DNA of 64,000 bases from assembly GCA_003052455.1 (NCBI GenBank), contig QAPD01000028.1:1-64000 (forward strand), in the 5' to 3' direction. This document shows positions 24,156 through 32,279 of this stretch, piece by piece (within the stretch, counting starts at the first letter, position 1; every line of letters begins with the position of its first letter). Made by a program: the position numbers and the translations under genes. This DNA is from Sphaerisporangium cinnabarinum (GTDB lineage: Bacteria; Actinomycetota; Actinomycetes; Actinomycetales; Cellulomonadaceae). A model generated the notes under the pieces. That model was not told the origin of the DNA and ran no database searches. It saw only the letters and a program-made list of their open reading frames with translations.

Positions 24156-24632
24156 ATGTCCACGCGCCTCACCGTCGGCGACACCGCTCCCGACTTCTCC
24201 CTGCCCGCCGCCGACGGCAGCACCGTCACGCTGTCCGACCTGCGCGGCAAGCACGTCGTCGTCTACTTCTACCCGGCGGCCGGCACGCCCGGCTGCACGA
24301 CGGAGGCGTGCGACTTCCGCGACAACCTCGCCTCGCTCCAGGGCGCGGGCTACTCGGTCGTCGGTGTCTCCCCCGACCCGGTCGACAAGATCGCCGCGTT
24401 CGTCGAGGCCGAGCACCTGACCTTCCCGCTCGTGTCGGACGAGGACAGGTCCGTCCTCGAGGCGTACGGCGCGTGGGGGGAGAAGAAGCTCTACGGCAAG
24501 ACGGTCGTGGGCGTCATCCGCTCGACGGTCGTCGTCGACCCGGAGGGCAAGGTCGAGCTCGCGCAGTACAACGTCAAGGCCACCGGCCACGTCACGAAGC
24601 TCCGCCGCGACCTCGGCATCGACCCGAAGTAG
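24156..24632 (+). CDS. bcp: Thioredoxin-dependent thiol peroxidase (Bcp/PrxQ)
   Basis: A 158-residue peroxiredoxin that reduces hydroperoxides with thioredoxin as electron donor. The peroxidatic Cys is in FYPAAGTPGCTTEACDFRD (about residue 45), with the PrxQ second Cys five residues on (CTTEAC), giving the 1-CX4C arrangement of atypical 2-Cys PrxQ. The end of the catalytic loop and the conserved Arg (GVIRSTVVVD) are present. GAAGGAG precedes the ATG. trxA, a possible reductant, lies 430 bp downstream on the other strand. Confidence 0.94.
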   Translation: MSTRLTVGDTAPDFSLPAADGSTVTLSDLRGKHVVVYFYPAAGTPGCTTEACDFRDNLASLQGAGYSVVGVSPDPVDKIAAFVEAEHLTFPLVSDEDRSVLEAYGAWGEKKLYGKTVVGVIRSTVVVDPEGKVELAQYNVKATGHVTKLRRDLGIDPK

Positions 24633-24712
24633 CGCACCCGGCCGGTGCGGTCCCGGCTCGGTGGCGCGTCGACCGACGCGCACCGACCGCCGGGGCCGCG
24701 CCGCCCGCGCCG

Positions 24713-24718
24713 TAGACT
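24713..24718 (+). promoter_or_regulatory. -10 box of tRNA-Leu
   Basis: TAGACT ends 9 nt before the mature tRNA 5' end, so transcription would begin at or near it. Confidence 0.5.
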
Positions 24719-24727
24719 GACCCCCGC

Positions 24728-24809
24728 GCGCGAGTGGCGTAACTGGCAGCCGCGCCAGGTTTAGGTCCTGGTGTCCTCGGACGTGCGGGTTCGAGTCCCG
24801 CCTCGCGCA
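24728..24809 (+). tRNA. tRNA-Leu (TAG)
   Basis: Class II tRNA with acceptor GCGCGAG/CTCGCGC, anticodon stem CCAGG/CCTGG and loop TTTAGGT (anticodon TAG), a long variable arm TGTCCTCGGACGT and T-arm GCGGGTTCGAGTCCCGC. A73 is followed by CCG, so CCA is not encoded. Confidence 0.95.
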
Positions 24810-24878
24810 CCGTTCCCGTCCCGCCGGAGCCCTCGCCGGGACCGCGTGGCGGCACGCGCGGATTCACCCGCACCTCAT

Positions 24879-24894
24879 CTGGACGACCGTCCAG
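24879..24894. promoter_or_regulatory. TetR-type operator without a neighbouring tetR gene
   Basis: CTGGACG-AC-CGTCCAG is a perfect 7+2+7 inverted repeat of the form bound by many actinobacterial TetR repressors. It precedes TACCGT (24904-24909), a plausible -10 box, on the plus strand. No TetR gene or protein-like ORF follows within the 250-bp gap up to trxA. Confidence 0.45.
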
Positions 24895-24917
24895 TTCGGT
24901 GTCTACCGTTGGTGGCA

Positions 24918-24965
24918 GAGCCGGTGCCCGCACCACTTGCCCCCTGCCGGTACGGGCACCGGCTC
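24918..24965 (+). ncRNA. Possible small RNA: 13-bp hairpin after the orphan promoter
   Basis: GAGCCGGTGCCCG and CGGGCACCGGCTC form a perfect 13-bp stem with a 22-nt loop. It begins about 9 nt after the TACCGT box, so it would form the 5' end of any transcript made there, which could end at the hairpin 25011-25049. It may instead be a terminator of tRNA-Leu or a remnant of a lost gene's leader. Confidence 0.3.
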
Positions 24966-25010
24966 CACACCCGCCACGCTGCGACTGCGCGCGAGACGGC
25001 CCCCGACACC

Positions 25011-25049
25011 ACGACGGCCCGGCACCCTCCGAGGGTGCCGGGCCGTCGT
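25011..25049. terminator. Terminator of trxA, possibly bidirectional
   Basis: ACGACGGCCCGGCACCCT and AGGGTGCCGGGCCGTCGT form a perfect 18-bp stem with loop CCG, 14 bp beyond the trxA stop. Confidence 0.8.
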
Positions 25050-25062
25050 CCTGCGTGCGGGC

Positions 25063-25446
25063 TCAGGCGTCCTGAGCCGGCGAGCCGTCGCTCGCCTCAG
25101 CGATCTGACGACGCACGTCCTCCATGTCGAGGCCCTTCACGGCGTCGACGACCTGCTTGAGCGCCGGGGCCGGGAGGGCGCCGGGCTGCGAGAACACGAG
25201 GATGCCCTCGCGGAACGCCATGAGCGTCGGGATCGACGTGATGTTCGCGGCGGCGGCCAGGCCGCGCTCGGCCTCCGTGTCGATCTTGCCGTGCACGACG
25301 TCCGGGTTCTCCTCCGAGGACGCCTCGAAGACCGGCGCGAACATCTTGCACGGTCCGCACCAGTCGGCCCAGAAGTCGACCAGGACGATGTCGTTCTCCT
25401 TGATCGTCTGCTCGAACGTGGACTCGGTGAGCGTCTGCGTGGCCAT
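25063..25446 (-). CDS. trxA: Thioredoxin
   Basis: A 127-residue thioredoxin. VLVDFWADWCGPCKMFAPVFE holds the WCGPC redox centre (Cys about residues 30 and 33), and NITSIPTLMAFREG gives the cis-Pro loop. A 20-residue acidic tail (VRRQIAEASDGSPAQDA) extends past the usual 105-110-residue fold. AGGAGG stands 6-7 nt before the ATG. It is a general disulfide reductant in the cytosol and could serve the nearby Bcp peroxidase. Confidence 0.94.
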   Translation of the reverse strand: MATQTLTESTFEQTIKENDIVLVDFWADWCGPCKMFAPVFEASSEENPDVVHGKIDTEAERGLAAAANITSIPTLMAFREGILVFSQPGALPAPALKQVVDAVKGLDMEDVRRQIAEASDGSPAQDA

Positions 25447-25547
25447 GGATGTTCCTCCTGGGGCTGTAGGGGTCTGCTTCGTAGAGCGCACACCCTGTCC
25501 TGAGTATTCCCCGCGCACGACCGCGCAGGCCCGGCCCGCGCACCCTC

Positions 25548-25553
25548 TACGCT
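25548..25553 (+). promoter_or_regulatory. -10 box, sugar symporter operon (leaderless)
   Basis: TACGCT with 6 nt to the GTG at 25560. Confidence 0.5.
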
Positions 25554-25559
25554 GCCCCT

Positions 25560-27014
25560 GTGACGCACGCCACCTCCACCCACCGGCTCTCGCGTGCCAC
25601 GGTCGCGGGCTACGCCGCCGGGTCCGTCGGCACCGGCGGGTTCGGCACCCTGCCCGGCCTGGTCCTGCTCGTCTACCTCACCGACGCGCTCGCCGTCCCC
25701 GCCGCGGCCGCCGGCCTCATCGTCACGGGCGCCAAGGTGTGGGACGTCGTCGTCGACCCGTTCATCGGCTACGGGTCCGACCGGGACCTGACTCGCACCG
25801 GGTCCCGCCGTCGCTTCATGACCCTGGGCGCCCTCACGCTGCCCGTGCTCTTCGCGCTGACGTTCGCGGTCCCGGCAGCCGCAGGCCCGACCGCCGCCGC
25901 GATCTGGGTGCTCGTCGCGTTCCTGCTGGCCGCGACCGCCTTCTCGCTCTTCCAGGTCCCGTACATCGCGCTCCCCGCGGAGCTCGACCCCACGTACGAC
26001 GGCCGCACCCGCCTGCTCGCGTGGCGCGTCGCGACGCTCGCGTTCGCGATCCTCCTGTTCGGGGCGGGCGGACCGGCGCTGCGCGGGGGCGGGGACTCCA
26101 CGACGGGGTACCTGGTCATGGGCATCGTGTCGGGCGTGGTCATCGGGGCCGGGATGCTCGTGGCGGCGCGCGTCGCGCCCCGCGGCCAGGGCACGCCCGC
26201 TCCTCCGGCCGCCGCCCCCGCGGCGCCCGCCGGTGCCGCCGCCGGGACGACGGCGCCCCCCTCCGCCGCGCGCGCGTGGACCCTCGCCGTGCGCGAGGCG
26301 GTCGACGCGCTGCGCCGCTCGCGCCCGTTCCGCACGCTGCTCGCCGCGTTCGTGCTCCAGGCCGTCGCGACGGGGCTCATGCTCGCCGGGGCGGCGTACG
26401 TCGCGCGGTACGTGCTGCGCGACGAGGCGGCCGTCAGCTACCTCTTCGCCGCGCTCGTCGCGCCCGCGCTGCTCTGCATGCCGCTGTGGACGCGGCTCGC
26501 GCGCCGCGACGGCAAGGAGCGCGGGTTCGTCGTCGCGACCGTGCTCTTCGCGGTCGCCGCGCTCGGGATGGTCCCGCTCGTGTGGGCACCGGGCGCATGG
26601 GTCTACCTCCCGACGGCGCTCGCCGGCGTCGCGTACGCGGGCATGCAGGCGCTGCCGCTCGCGATGCTCCCCGACGCCATCGCGCACGACGCACGGACGC
26701 ACGGCGAGGGCCGCGGCGGAGCCTTCAGCGGCGTGTGGACGGCGGGCGAGACGACGGGCATGGCGCTCGGCGCCGCGGTGCTCTCGCTCGTCCTGGGCGT
26801 CACCGGGTACGTGTCCACGCGGGCGGGCGAGACGGTCGGCCAGCCCGCCGCCGCGGTGGACGGGATCGCGCTCTCCTTCTCGGTCGTGCCCGCCGCGCTC
26901 GTCCTGCTGAGCCTCGTCCCGCTCGTGCGCTACGGTCTGCGCAGGGGGGACATCGACGACACAGCACCGGAGCTGCCGCGTGACCACTCCCCGACCGACC
27001 GAGCCCGTGACTGA
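25560..27014 (+). CDS. MFS / GPH-type sugar:cation symporter
   Basis: A 484-residue, 12-helix transporter. The N-terminal GYAAGSVGTGGFGTLPGLVLLVYLTD and KVWDVVVDPFIGYGSDR are the glycoside-pentoside-hexuronide (GPH, MFS_2) motifs, in which the Asp residues bind the cation; SRRRFMTLGAL is the loop after TM2, and ALPAELDPTYDGRTRLLAWR follows TM4. A Pro/Ala-rich central loop (about residues 205-235) separates the halves. The end overlaps the PLP-lyase gene by 35 nt, so the two are co-expressed. The substrate is unknown; lipids such as lysophospholipids are carried by some relatives, which would fit the neighbouring lyase. Confidence 0.85.
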   Translation: MTHATSTHRLSRATVAGYAAGSVGTGGFGTLPGLVLLVYLTDALAVPAAAAGLIVTGAKVWDVVVDPFIGYGSDRDLTRTGSRRRFMTLGALTLPVLFALTFAVPAAAGPTAAAIWVLVAFLLAATAFSLFQVPYIALPAELDPTYDGRTRLLAWRVATLAFAILLFGAGGPALRGGGDSTTGYLVMGIVSGVVIGAGMLVAARVAPRGQGTPAPPAAAPAAPAGAAAGTTAPPSAARAWTLAVREAVDALRRSRPFRTLLAAFVLQAVATGLMLAGAAYVARYVLRDEAAVSYLFAALVAPALLCMPLWTRLARRDGKERGFVVATVLFAVAALGMVPLVWAPGAWVYLPTALAGVAYAGMQALPLAMLPDAIAHDARTHGEGRGGAFSGVWTAGETTGMALGAAVLSLVLGVTGYVSTRAGETVGQPAAAVDGIALSFSVVPAALVLLSLVPLVRYGLRRGDIDDTAPELPRDHSPTDRARD

Positions 27015-28608
27015 CGCGGGAGCGAGCGCCCCCGGCGCCCTGCCGCGGCCCGCGGACGACGTGCCGCTGCGCACCGACGGGATCCTCGACCGGCTCGCCG
27101 CGCTCCGGGCCGCCGACGCCCCGACGCACGGCGGACGCGTGCTGTCCTACGTCTACGACCCCGGTCTCGCCGAGCTCGACGAGCTCGCCGCCGCCGCCGC
27201 GCGGGCCGTCCAGCCGGTCAACGGTCTCGACCCCACGACGTTCACGTCGGTGGCCGTCATGGAGAGCGAGCTCCTCGGGTTCGCGCGCACGATGCTGCAC
27301 GGACCCGCCGACGGGCCCGACGCCATCGTGGGCTCGGTGACGTCCGGCGGGACGGAGAGCTGCCTGCTCGCGGTGAAGATCGCGCGCGACGCGTTCCGCG
27401 CGCAGCACCCGGGCGCGCGTCCACGCGTCGTGGCCCCCGTGAGCGTGCACGCCGCGTTCCGCAAGGCCGCGCAGCACCTCGACGTGGACCTCACGCTCGT
27501 CCCCGTCGACCCGGCGACGGGGACGCCCGCCGCCACCGACCTCGTCGCGGCGCTCGACGCCGACGACGTCGCGCTCGTCGTGGTGTCCGCGCCGTCCTAC
27601 CCGCACGGCGTCGTCGACCCGGTCGCCGAGGTGGCCTCCGCCGCGGCCGCGCGCGGCGTGCCGGTGCACGTGGACGCGTGCGTCGGCGGCTGGGTGCTGC
27701 CGTTCTGGGCCGCGGCCGGGGGCGAGGACGTGCCGCCGTTCGACTTCTCCGTGCCGGGCGTGACGAGCATCTCCGCGGACGTGCACAAGTACGGCTACGC
27801 ACCCAAGGGCGCGTCCGTCCTGCTCGTGCGCGGGCGCGACCGCCAGCGCCTCCAGTTCTTCGCGACCACGGGCTGGCCGGGGTACCCGGTCGTCAACCCC
27901 ACCCTCTCCGGCTCCCGCTCGGCCGCGCCCCTCGCCGCGGCGTGGGCCGTGAGCCAGGCGCTCGGCACCGCCGGGTACACGGCCCTCACCGCGCGGTGCG
28001 TGCGCGCGACGCACGCCCTGCGCGCGGCCGTGGACTCGATCGACGGGCTCCGCGTCGTCGGGCGCCCCACCGGCCCGCTCGTCGCCGTGGCGACCGACGA
28101 GTCCGTGCCGTCCGAGCGGCGCGTCGACCCGCACCTGTGGGCCGACGCCGTCCGGTCCCTCGGGTGGGTGCTCCAGCCCCAGCCCGGGCTCGTCCAGGAC
28201 GACGGCACGCGCCTGCCGCACACGACCCACCTCACGGTCACCCCCGTCACCGAGGCCGGCCTCGACGACCTCGTCGCGGCGCTCGGCGCAGGCGCCGACG
28301 CCGTCCGCGGCGCGGGGCGCCCCGACGTGGGCGGCGTGCTCGGCGCGCTCGCCGGTGCGCTCGCTCCCGACGGTGACGCCGCGCCCACCGCCGACGACGT
28401 GTGGGGGGCGCTCGCCGGGGTGCTCGCCGGAGGCGGCCGCACCGCGGAGGGCGACGACGACGTGCAGCGCGGCTCCGTGCTGCCCGACCGCCTCGCCCCG
28501 CTCATGGCCCTCATGGAGGTGCTGCCCGGTCCGGTCGCGGAGCGGGCGCTCGTGGAGATCGTGGCGCGCGTCTCCGAGCCGCACGCGGAGACGCCCGGCA
28601 CATCGTGA
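26980..28608 (+). CDS. PLP-dependent lyase/decarboxylase, sphingosine-1-phosphate lyase-like
   Basis: A 542-residue group II PLP enzyme. NGLDPTTFTSVAVMESELLG and VGSVTSGGTESCLLAVKIARD match the S1P-lyase-like branch; HVDACVGG carries the Asp (about 232) that binds the PLP nitrogen, and SISADVHKYGYAPKG the Schiff-base Lys (about 270). GWPGYPVVNPTLSGSRS is another block of the family. Actinobacterial members are often annotated as aspartate aminotransferase or glutamate decarboxylase, but the motifs favour C-C cleavage of an amino-alcohol phosphate or decarboxylation. The GTG start lies inside the end of the symporter gene. The last 150 residues are Ala/Gly-rich and poorly defined. Confidence 0.82.
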   Translation: MTTPRPTEPVTDAGASAPGALPRPADDVPLRTDGILDRLAALRAADAPTHGGRVLSYVYDPGLAELDELAAAAARAVQPVNGLDPTTFTSVAVMESELLGFARTMLHGPADGPDAIVGSVTSGGTESCLLAVKIARDAFRAQHPGARPRVVAPVSVHAAFRKAAQHLDVDLTLVPVDPATGTPAATDLVAALDADDVALVVVSAPSYPHGVVDPVAEVASAAAARGVPVHVDACVGGWVLPFWAAAGGEDVPPFDFSVPGVTSISADVHKYGYAPKGASVLLVRGRDRQRLQFFATTGWPGYPVVNPTLSGSRSAAPLAAAWAVSQALGTAGYTALTARCVRATHALRAAVDSIDGLRVVGRPTGPLVAVATDESVPSERRVDPHLWADAVRSLGWVLQPQPGLVQDDGTRLPHTTHLTVTPVTEAGLDDLVAALGAGADAVRGAGRPDVGGVLGALAGALAPDGDAAPTADDVWGALAGVLAGGGRTAEGDDDVQRGSVLPDRLAPLMALMEVLPGPVAERALVEIVARVSEPHAETPGTS

Positions 28609-28691
28609 CGGCACAGCGCGACGGCTGCGCGCCGTGGTGCCGCGCGCGGGGCGGACTCGCCCCGCCGCACCGCTCGGGGTAGAACAGTCGC

Positions 28692-29261
28692 GTGACCGAA
28701 ACCGCCGACTTCCCGCCCGACGACTTCTCCCACGAGAACCCGCGCCCCGCGGGCTGGCTCAGCCCGGAGGAGATCGCGGTGGCGCGCGCCCAGCTCCCGC
28801 TCGTCTACGTGGACGCCGTCCCGGTCCGGGTCGACGACTCGGGCGACGTGGTCGCGGTCGGCCTCCTGCTGCGCGTGACGCCCGAGGGCATGATGACGCG
28901 GGCCCTCGTCTCCGGCCGGGTCATGTTCCACGAGCGCATCCGCGACGCGCTGCTGCGGCACATCGAGAAGGACCTCGGCCCGGTCGCGCTGCCCCAGGTG
29001 CCCGCCTCGCCGCAGCCCTTCACGGTCGCGGAGTACTTCCCGACGCCGGGCATCACGTCGTACCACGACCCGCGCCAGCACGCGGTGTCGCTCGCGTACG
29101 TCGTGCCGGTGACGGGCGACTGCCGACCGCAGCAGAACGCCCTCGAGCTCGCGTGGCTCACGCCCGAGCAGGCGTGCAGCGACGAGGTCCAGCTCGAGAT
29201 GCGCGGCGGCCAGGGGGTGCTGCTGCGCCAGGCGATGGCGTACGTCGGCCGCCTGCCGTGA
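28692..29261 (+). CDS. DUF4916 / Nudix-fold protein
   Basis: A 189-residue protein recognised from GWLSPEEIAVARAQLPLVYVDAVPVRVD near the start and VGLLLRVTPEGMMTRALVSGRVMFHERIRDALLRHIEKDLGP, the DUF4916 arrangement often listed with Nudix hydrolases. The Nudix box GX5EX7REUXEEXGU is only vaguely represented (GRVMFHERIRDALLRHIEKDLG), with the key EExG glutamates replaced, so catalysis is doubtful. It stands alone between two + strand genes and is followed by a strong terminator. Start GTG as the first codon after an AT-richer spacer. Confidence 0.75.
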   Translation: MTETADFPPDDFSHENPRPAGWLSPEEIAVARAQLPLVYVDAVPVRVDDSGDVVAVGLLLRVTPEGMMTRALVSGRVMFHERIRDALLRHIEKDLGPVALPQVPASPQPFTVAEYFPTPGITSYHDPRQHAVSLAYVVPVTGDCRPQQNALELAWLTPEQACSDEVQLEMRGGQGVLLRQAMAYVGRLP

Positions 29262-29276
29262 CCGACGCGGCGCGCC

Positions 29277-29303
29277 ACGTGCCCGCCGACGGCGGGCACG
29301 TGC
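29277..29303 (+). terminator. Terminator after the Nudix-like gene
   Basis: Perfect 12-bp stem CACGTGCCCGCC / GGCGGGCACGTG with loop GAC, 15 bp after the stop codon. Confidence 0.75.
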
Positions 29304-29479
29304 GCGGCGTCGACCCCCTGCGCCTCGCGACCTGACGCGACAGCAGCGGGGCGGACGCGCGGGACCAACGACCCGCGCGCTCCGTCCGCCCGACCCTGGG
29401 CCTCGCGCTCCCCGCCCCCGAGGCTGGAGGGAGGGGACCCGTCCGGCCGGGACGGGCGGTCGACGGAGGGATGTGCGCC

Positions 29480-30022
29480 ATGGACGCCGCAGTGGTCTAC
29501 GAGTCGATGTACGGCAACAGCGAACGCGTCGCACAGGCGATCGCGGAGGGCCTGTGCGAGACGGTCCGCGTCGAGGTCGTGGACGTGACCGAGCCGGCCG
29601 CCGCGCCGGACGCTCTGCGTCACGTCCAGCTGGTGGTCGCCGGGGGCCCGACCCACGCGCTCGGCATGACGCGGCCCGCGACCCGCGCCGAGGCGGTGCA
29701 GCGCGCGACGGGACCGGTCTCCGACCGCACGACCGGACTGCGCGAGTGGGTGGAGTCCCTCCCGCCCCAGGACGAGGAACGGCTCGCCGCGACCTTCGAC
29801 ACGCGCGCGACCAAGGTCCGGTCGCTCCCGGGTTCCGCGGCCCGCGGCGCCGCCCGGGCCATGCGTCGCGCGGGGTTCCGCCTCGTCGTGCCGTCCGCGT
29901 CGTTCTACGTCGGCGACGTCGAGGGCCCCCTGGACGACGGCGAGCTCGACCGGGCGCGCGCGTGGGGTCGCGCGCTGGGCAAGGTGCTCGTCCCGGCGGA
30001 GAGCCCGGCCGAGGGACGCTGA
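29480..30022 (+). CDS. Flavodoxin-like protein
   Basis: A 180-residue protein. The FMN phosphate-binding loop is VVYESMYGNSERVAQAIAEGL (T/S-x-x-G-N-T/S type), VVAGGPTHALGMTRPATR resembles the second FMN loop, and the C-terminal SFYVGDVEGPL follows the fold. The central part has a basic segment (ARGAARAMRRAGFR). The ATG at 29480 was chosen over that at 29471 because GGAGGG directly abuts the latter but is 9 nt from the former. It may transfer electrons or sense redox; no partner enzyme adjoins it. Confidence 0.8.
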   Translation: MDAAVVYESMYGNSERVAQAIAEGLCETVRVEVVDVTEPAAAPDALRHVQLVVAGGPTHALGMTRPATRAEAVQRATGPVSDRTTGLREWVESLPPQDEERLAATFDTRATKVRSLPGSAARGAARAMRRAGFRLVVPSASFYVGDVEGPLDDGELDRARAWGRALGKVLVPAESPAEGR

Positions 30023-30087
30023 CCAGCCGGTCCCGCCCGCACCCTGGCCACGACGCCCCGGCCGGTCCGGCGCCGAGGCCCGGCGGG

Positions 30088-31719
30088 TCAGCCGAGCTCG
30101 AGCCGGGGCCAGTCGTCGAGGTCCTCGCGCATGCGGCGGTCGTGCGTCGCCACGACGACCGCCGCGGGGGTGACGCGCAGCGCCTGGGTGAGCTCGTCGA
30201 CGAGGTCGATCGACAGGTGGTTGGTCGGCTCGTCGAGGACGAGCACGTGCGGCGCCGCGAGGAGCGCGCGGGCGAGGTCGAACCGGCGGCGCTGCCCCGC
30301 GGAGAGCTCGCGCAGCGGGCGTTCCAGGTCCTCCTCCGTGAGCAGGCCGAGGAACGCGACGGGGACGAGATGGTCCGGGTCCAGGCGACCGGCGTCGAGC
30401 AGGTCGAGCGCCTCGCGCGCGTACTCGTCGAACCCGGTGCGGTCCTCCGCCTCCGGGGGCAGCGCCGGGCCCTCCTGCGCGACGACGCCCAGCCGCGCGC
30501 CGTCGACCACGGACCGCGTGCCGCGGTCGAGAGGCACCAGGCCCGCGAGCGCGGCGAGGAACGTCGACTTGCCGCTGCCGTTCGGCCCGGTCACGAGGAG
30601 GCGTCCCGAGGGCGGGAGCGCGACCCGGGTCCCGGGCAGGTCGAGGCGCGCGCCGCCGTCGGGCCCGACGCGCGGGCTGCGCAGCTCGAGCACCGGGTCG
30701 CCCGGCTCCCAGCCGGGCGACATCGCGGGGAGCTCGGGGAACACGAGCTGGAGCGGCGGGACGGGCACCTCGACGGCCTCGGCCTCGAGCTGCTGCAGGC
30801 GCCGGTCCGCCGCCTTGACGTGGATCCGGGCGCGCGTCGCGCGGCGGTGCTTCTGGCTGCCCTTGGGCGGGCGCCACTCGTCGGACAGCCCCTCGTACGA
30901 CGCGTCGAGCACCGCCGCGAGCTTCTCCGCGCGCTTCTGCTCCGCCCGGAACCGCTGCCGCCACCGGTGCAGCGCCTGGTTCTTCGCGAACCGGTAGGAG
31001 AGGTACCCCGGCTGCCCGTAGAGCACCGGCTTCCCGTCCATCGCCGGGTCGAGGTCGAGGATCTCGGTCGCGACGTCGTCGAGCAGCTGCCGGTCGTGCG
31101 TGACCATCACCACCCCGCCGCGCCACGCGACGAGCTCGCCGGTGAGGAAGTCGATCCCGCCGGTGTCGAGGTGGTTGGTCGGCTCGTCGAGGAGGAGCAG
31201 GTCGGCGCGCTCGGCGAGCCGGCACGCGAGCCGCACGCGGTAGCGCTCGCCGACGGACAGGGTCGCGAGCTCCCGGTCCCGGTCGCGGCACGCGCCGAGG
31301 CGCGAGAGCGCGACGTCGACCCGGCGGTCCGCGTCCCACACGGCGAGGTGCTCGGCGCGGGCGAGGATCTCCGTGAGCTCGGCGAGGTCGCCCGCCTCGT
31401 GGTCGAAGTCGCGGGCCGCCGCCTCGAGCTCGGCGGCGACCGCCCGCAGCCCGCTCAGCGTCGCGGCGACGAGCGTGCCGACCGTCTGGCCCGGCGCGAT
31501 GGCGAGCTCCTGCTCGACGAGCGCGAGCGAGCCCGCGCGGCGCACCTCCCCGCGGCCGGGTGCGAGGTCCCCGGAGAGCACGTGCAGGAGCGTCGACTTG
31601 CCCGTGCCGTTCTCCCCCACGACCCCGAGCCGCGTCCCCGCGGCGACGCGCAGCCCGACCCCGTCGAGGACGGGACGTCCGGGGTAGGCGAAGGCGAGGT
31701 CGTCGGCGGCGAGGTGCAC
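30088..31719 (-). CDS. ABC-F family ATPase (ribosome-protection type)
   Basis: A 543-residue protein with two ABC domains and no membrane segment. Domain 1: Walker A GENGTGKST, signature LSVGE, Walker B LLLLDEPTNHLD. Domain 2: GPNGSGKST, LSAGQ, VLVLDEPTNHLS. The linker between them (about residues 225-305, ALHRWRQRFRAEQKRAEKLAAVL and GSQKHRRATRARIHVK) is a charged helical hairpin, the interdomain arm that reaches into the ribosome. It resembles antibiotic-resistance ABC-F proteins of actinobacteria more than EttA, so macrolide, lincosamide or pleuromutilin protection is plausible but unproven. The GTG at 31719 is 7 nt after TAGGGT; the GTG at 31728 overlaps that box and is rejected. Confidence 0.85.
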   Translation of the reverse strand: MHLAADDLAFAYPGRPVLDGVGLRVAAGTRLGVVGENGTGKSTLLHVLSGDLAPGRGEVRRAGSLALVEQELAIAPGQTVGTLVAATLSGLRAVAAELEAAARDFDHEAGDLAELTEILARAEHLAVWDADRRVDVALSRLGACRDRDRELATLSVGERYRVRLACRLAERADLLLLDEPTNHLDTGGIDFLTGELVAWRGGVVMVTHDRQLLDDVATEILDLDPAMDGKPVLYGQPGYLSYRFAKNQALHRWRQRFRAEQKRAEKLAAVLDASYEGLSDEWRPPKGSQKHRRATRARIHVKAADRRLQQLEAEAVEVPVPPLQLVFPELPAMSPGWEPGDPVLELRSPRVGPDGGARLDLPGTRVALPPSGRLLVTGPNGSGKSTFLAALAGLVPLDRGTRSVVDGARLGVVAQEGPALPPEAEDRTGFDEYAREALDLLDAGRLDPDHLVPVAFLGLLTEEDLERPLRELSAGQRRRFDLARALLAAPHVLVLDEPTNHLSIDLVDELTQALRVTPAAVVVATHDRRMREDLDDWPRLELG

Positions 31720-31726
31720 GGGGACC

Positions 31727-31732
31727 ACCCTA
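31727..31732 (-). promoter_or_regulatory. -10 box, ABC-F gene (leaderless)
   Basis: TAGGGT on the minus strand with 7 nt to the GTG at 31719. A leaderless start leaves no room for the leader-peptide attenuator known from several resistance ABC-F genes. Confidence 0.55.
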
Positions 31733-31816
31733 TGTTCCAGGAGATCGACCCCTCGTGTCCTGGGACCCGTCTCCTGGGGCCGCTCCCGGCCGTGCGGGGC
31801 GCTCTCGCGGGCGGGG

Positions 31817-31822
31817 TACCGT
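31817..31822 (+). promoter_or_regulatory. -10 box, DUF3054 gene (leaderless)
   Basis: TACCGT with 7 nt to the ATG at 31830. Confidence 0.55.
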
Positions 31823-31829
31823 CGGGAGC

Positions 31830-32279
31830 ATGACCGACCTCGCGCCCTCCGGACCGCGCCCTCGTCGCCCCGGGCTCGTCGTGCTCGCCGCGCTCGCCGA
31901 CGTCGCGTGCGTCCTCGCGCTCGCGACCGGCGGCCTCGCGACGCACTCCGCCGACGAGGGCCTGGCCCGGCTGCTCGTCGTGGCGTGGCCGTTCGCCGCG
32001 GGCACCGCGCTGGGCTGGCTCGTCACGCGCGCGTGGCGTCGACCATGGGCCCTGTGGCCGACGGGCGTGGTCGTCTGGGGCTGCACGTGGGCGCTGGGCG
32101 TCCTGCTCCGCGTGCTCACCGACCAGGGCGTGGCCCCGGCCTTCCAGCTCGTGTCGTTCGGGTTCCTCGCCGTGACGATGCTCGGCTGGCGCGGCGTGGT
32201 CGCGCTCGTCGGAGTCCTGCGGCCGGGCGACCGGCGACGCCGCGAGCGCGAGCTCGCCGGCCGCCCCCTACCGCGCTGA
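31830..32279 (+). CDS. DUF3054 membrane protein
   Basis: A 149-residue integral membrane protein with four hydrophobic segments: LVVLAALADVACVLALATGG, LLVVAWPFAAGTALGWLVT, LWPTGVVVWGCTWALGVLL and FQLVSFGFLAVTMLGW. RPWALWPTGVVVWGCTWALGVLLR is characteristic of the DUF3054 family, whose function is unknown. Its last 12 nt overlap the end of rdgB on the opposite strand, a convergent overlap. Confidence 0.82.
   Translation: MTDLAPSGPRPRRPGLVVLAALADVACVLALATGGLATHSADEGLARLLVVAWPFAAGTALGWLVTRAWRRPWALWPTGVVVWGCTWALGVLLRVLTDQGVAPAFQLVSFGFLAVTMLGWRGVVALVGVLRPGDRRRRERELAGRPLPR

Noticed and set aside
24771-25160. A 129-codon plus-strand frame after tRNA-Leu
   Set aside because: It starts inside the tRNA, crosses two hairpins and the trxA 3' end, and the translation is Arg/Pro-rich without any motif.
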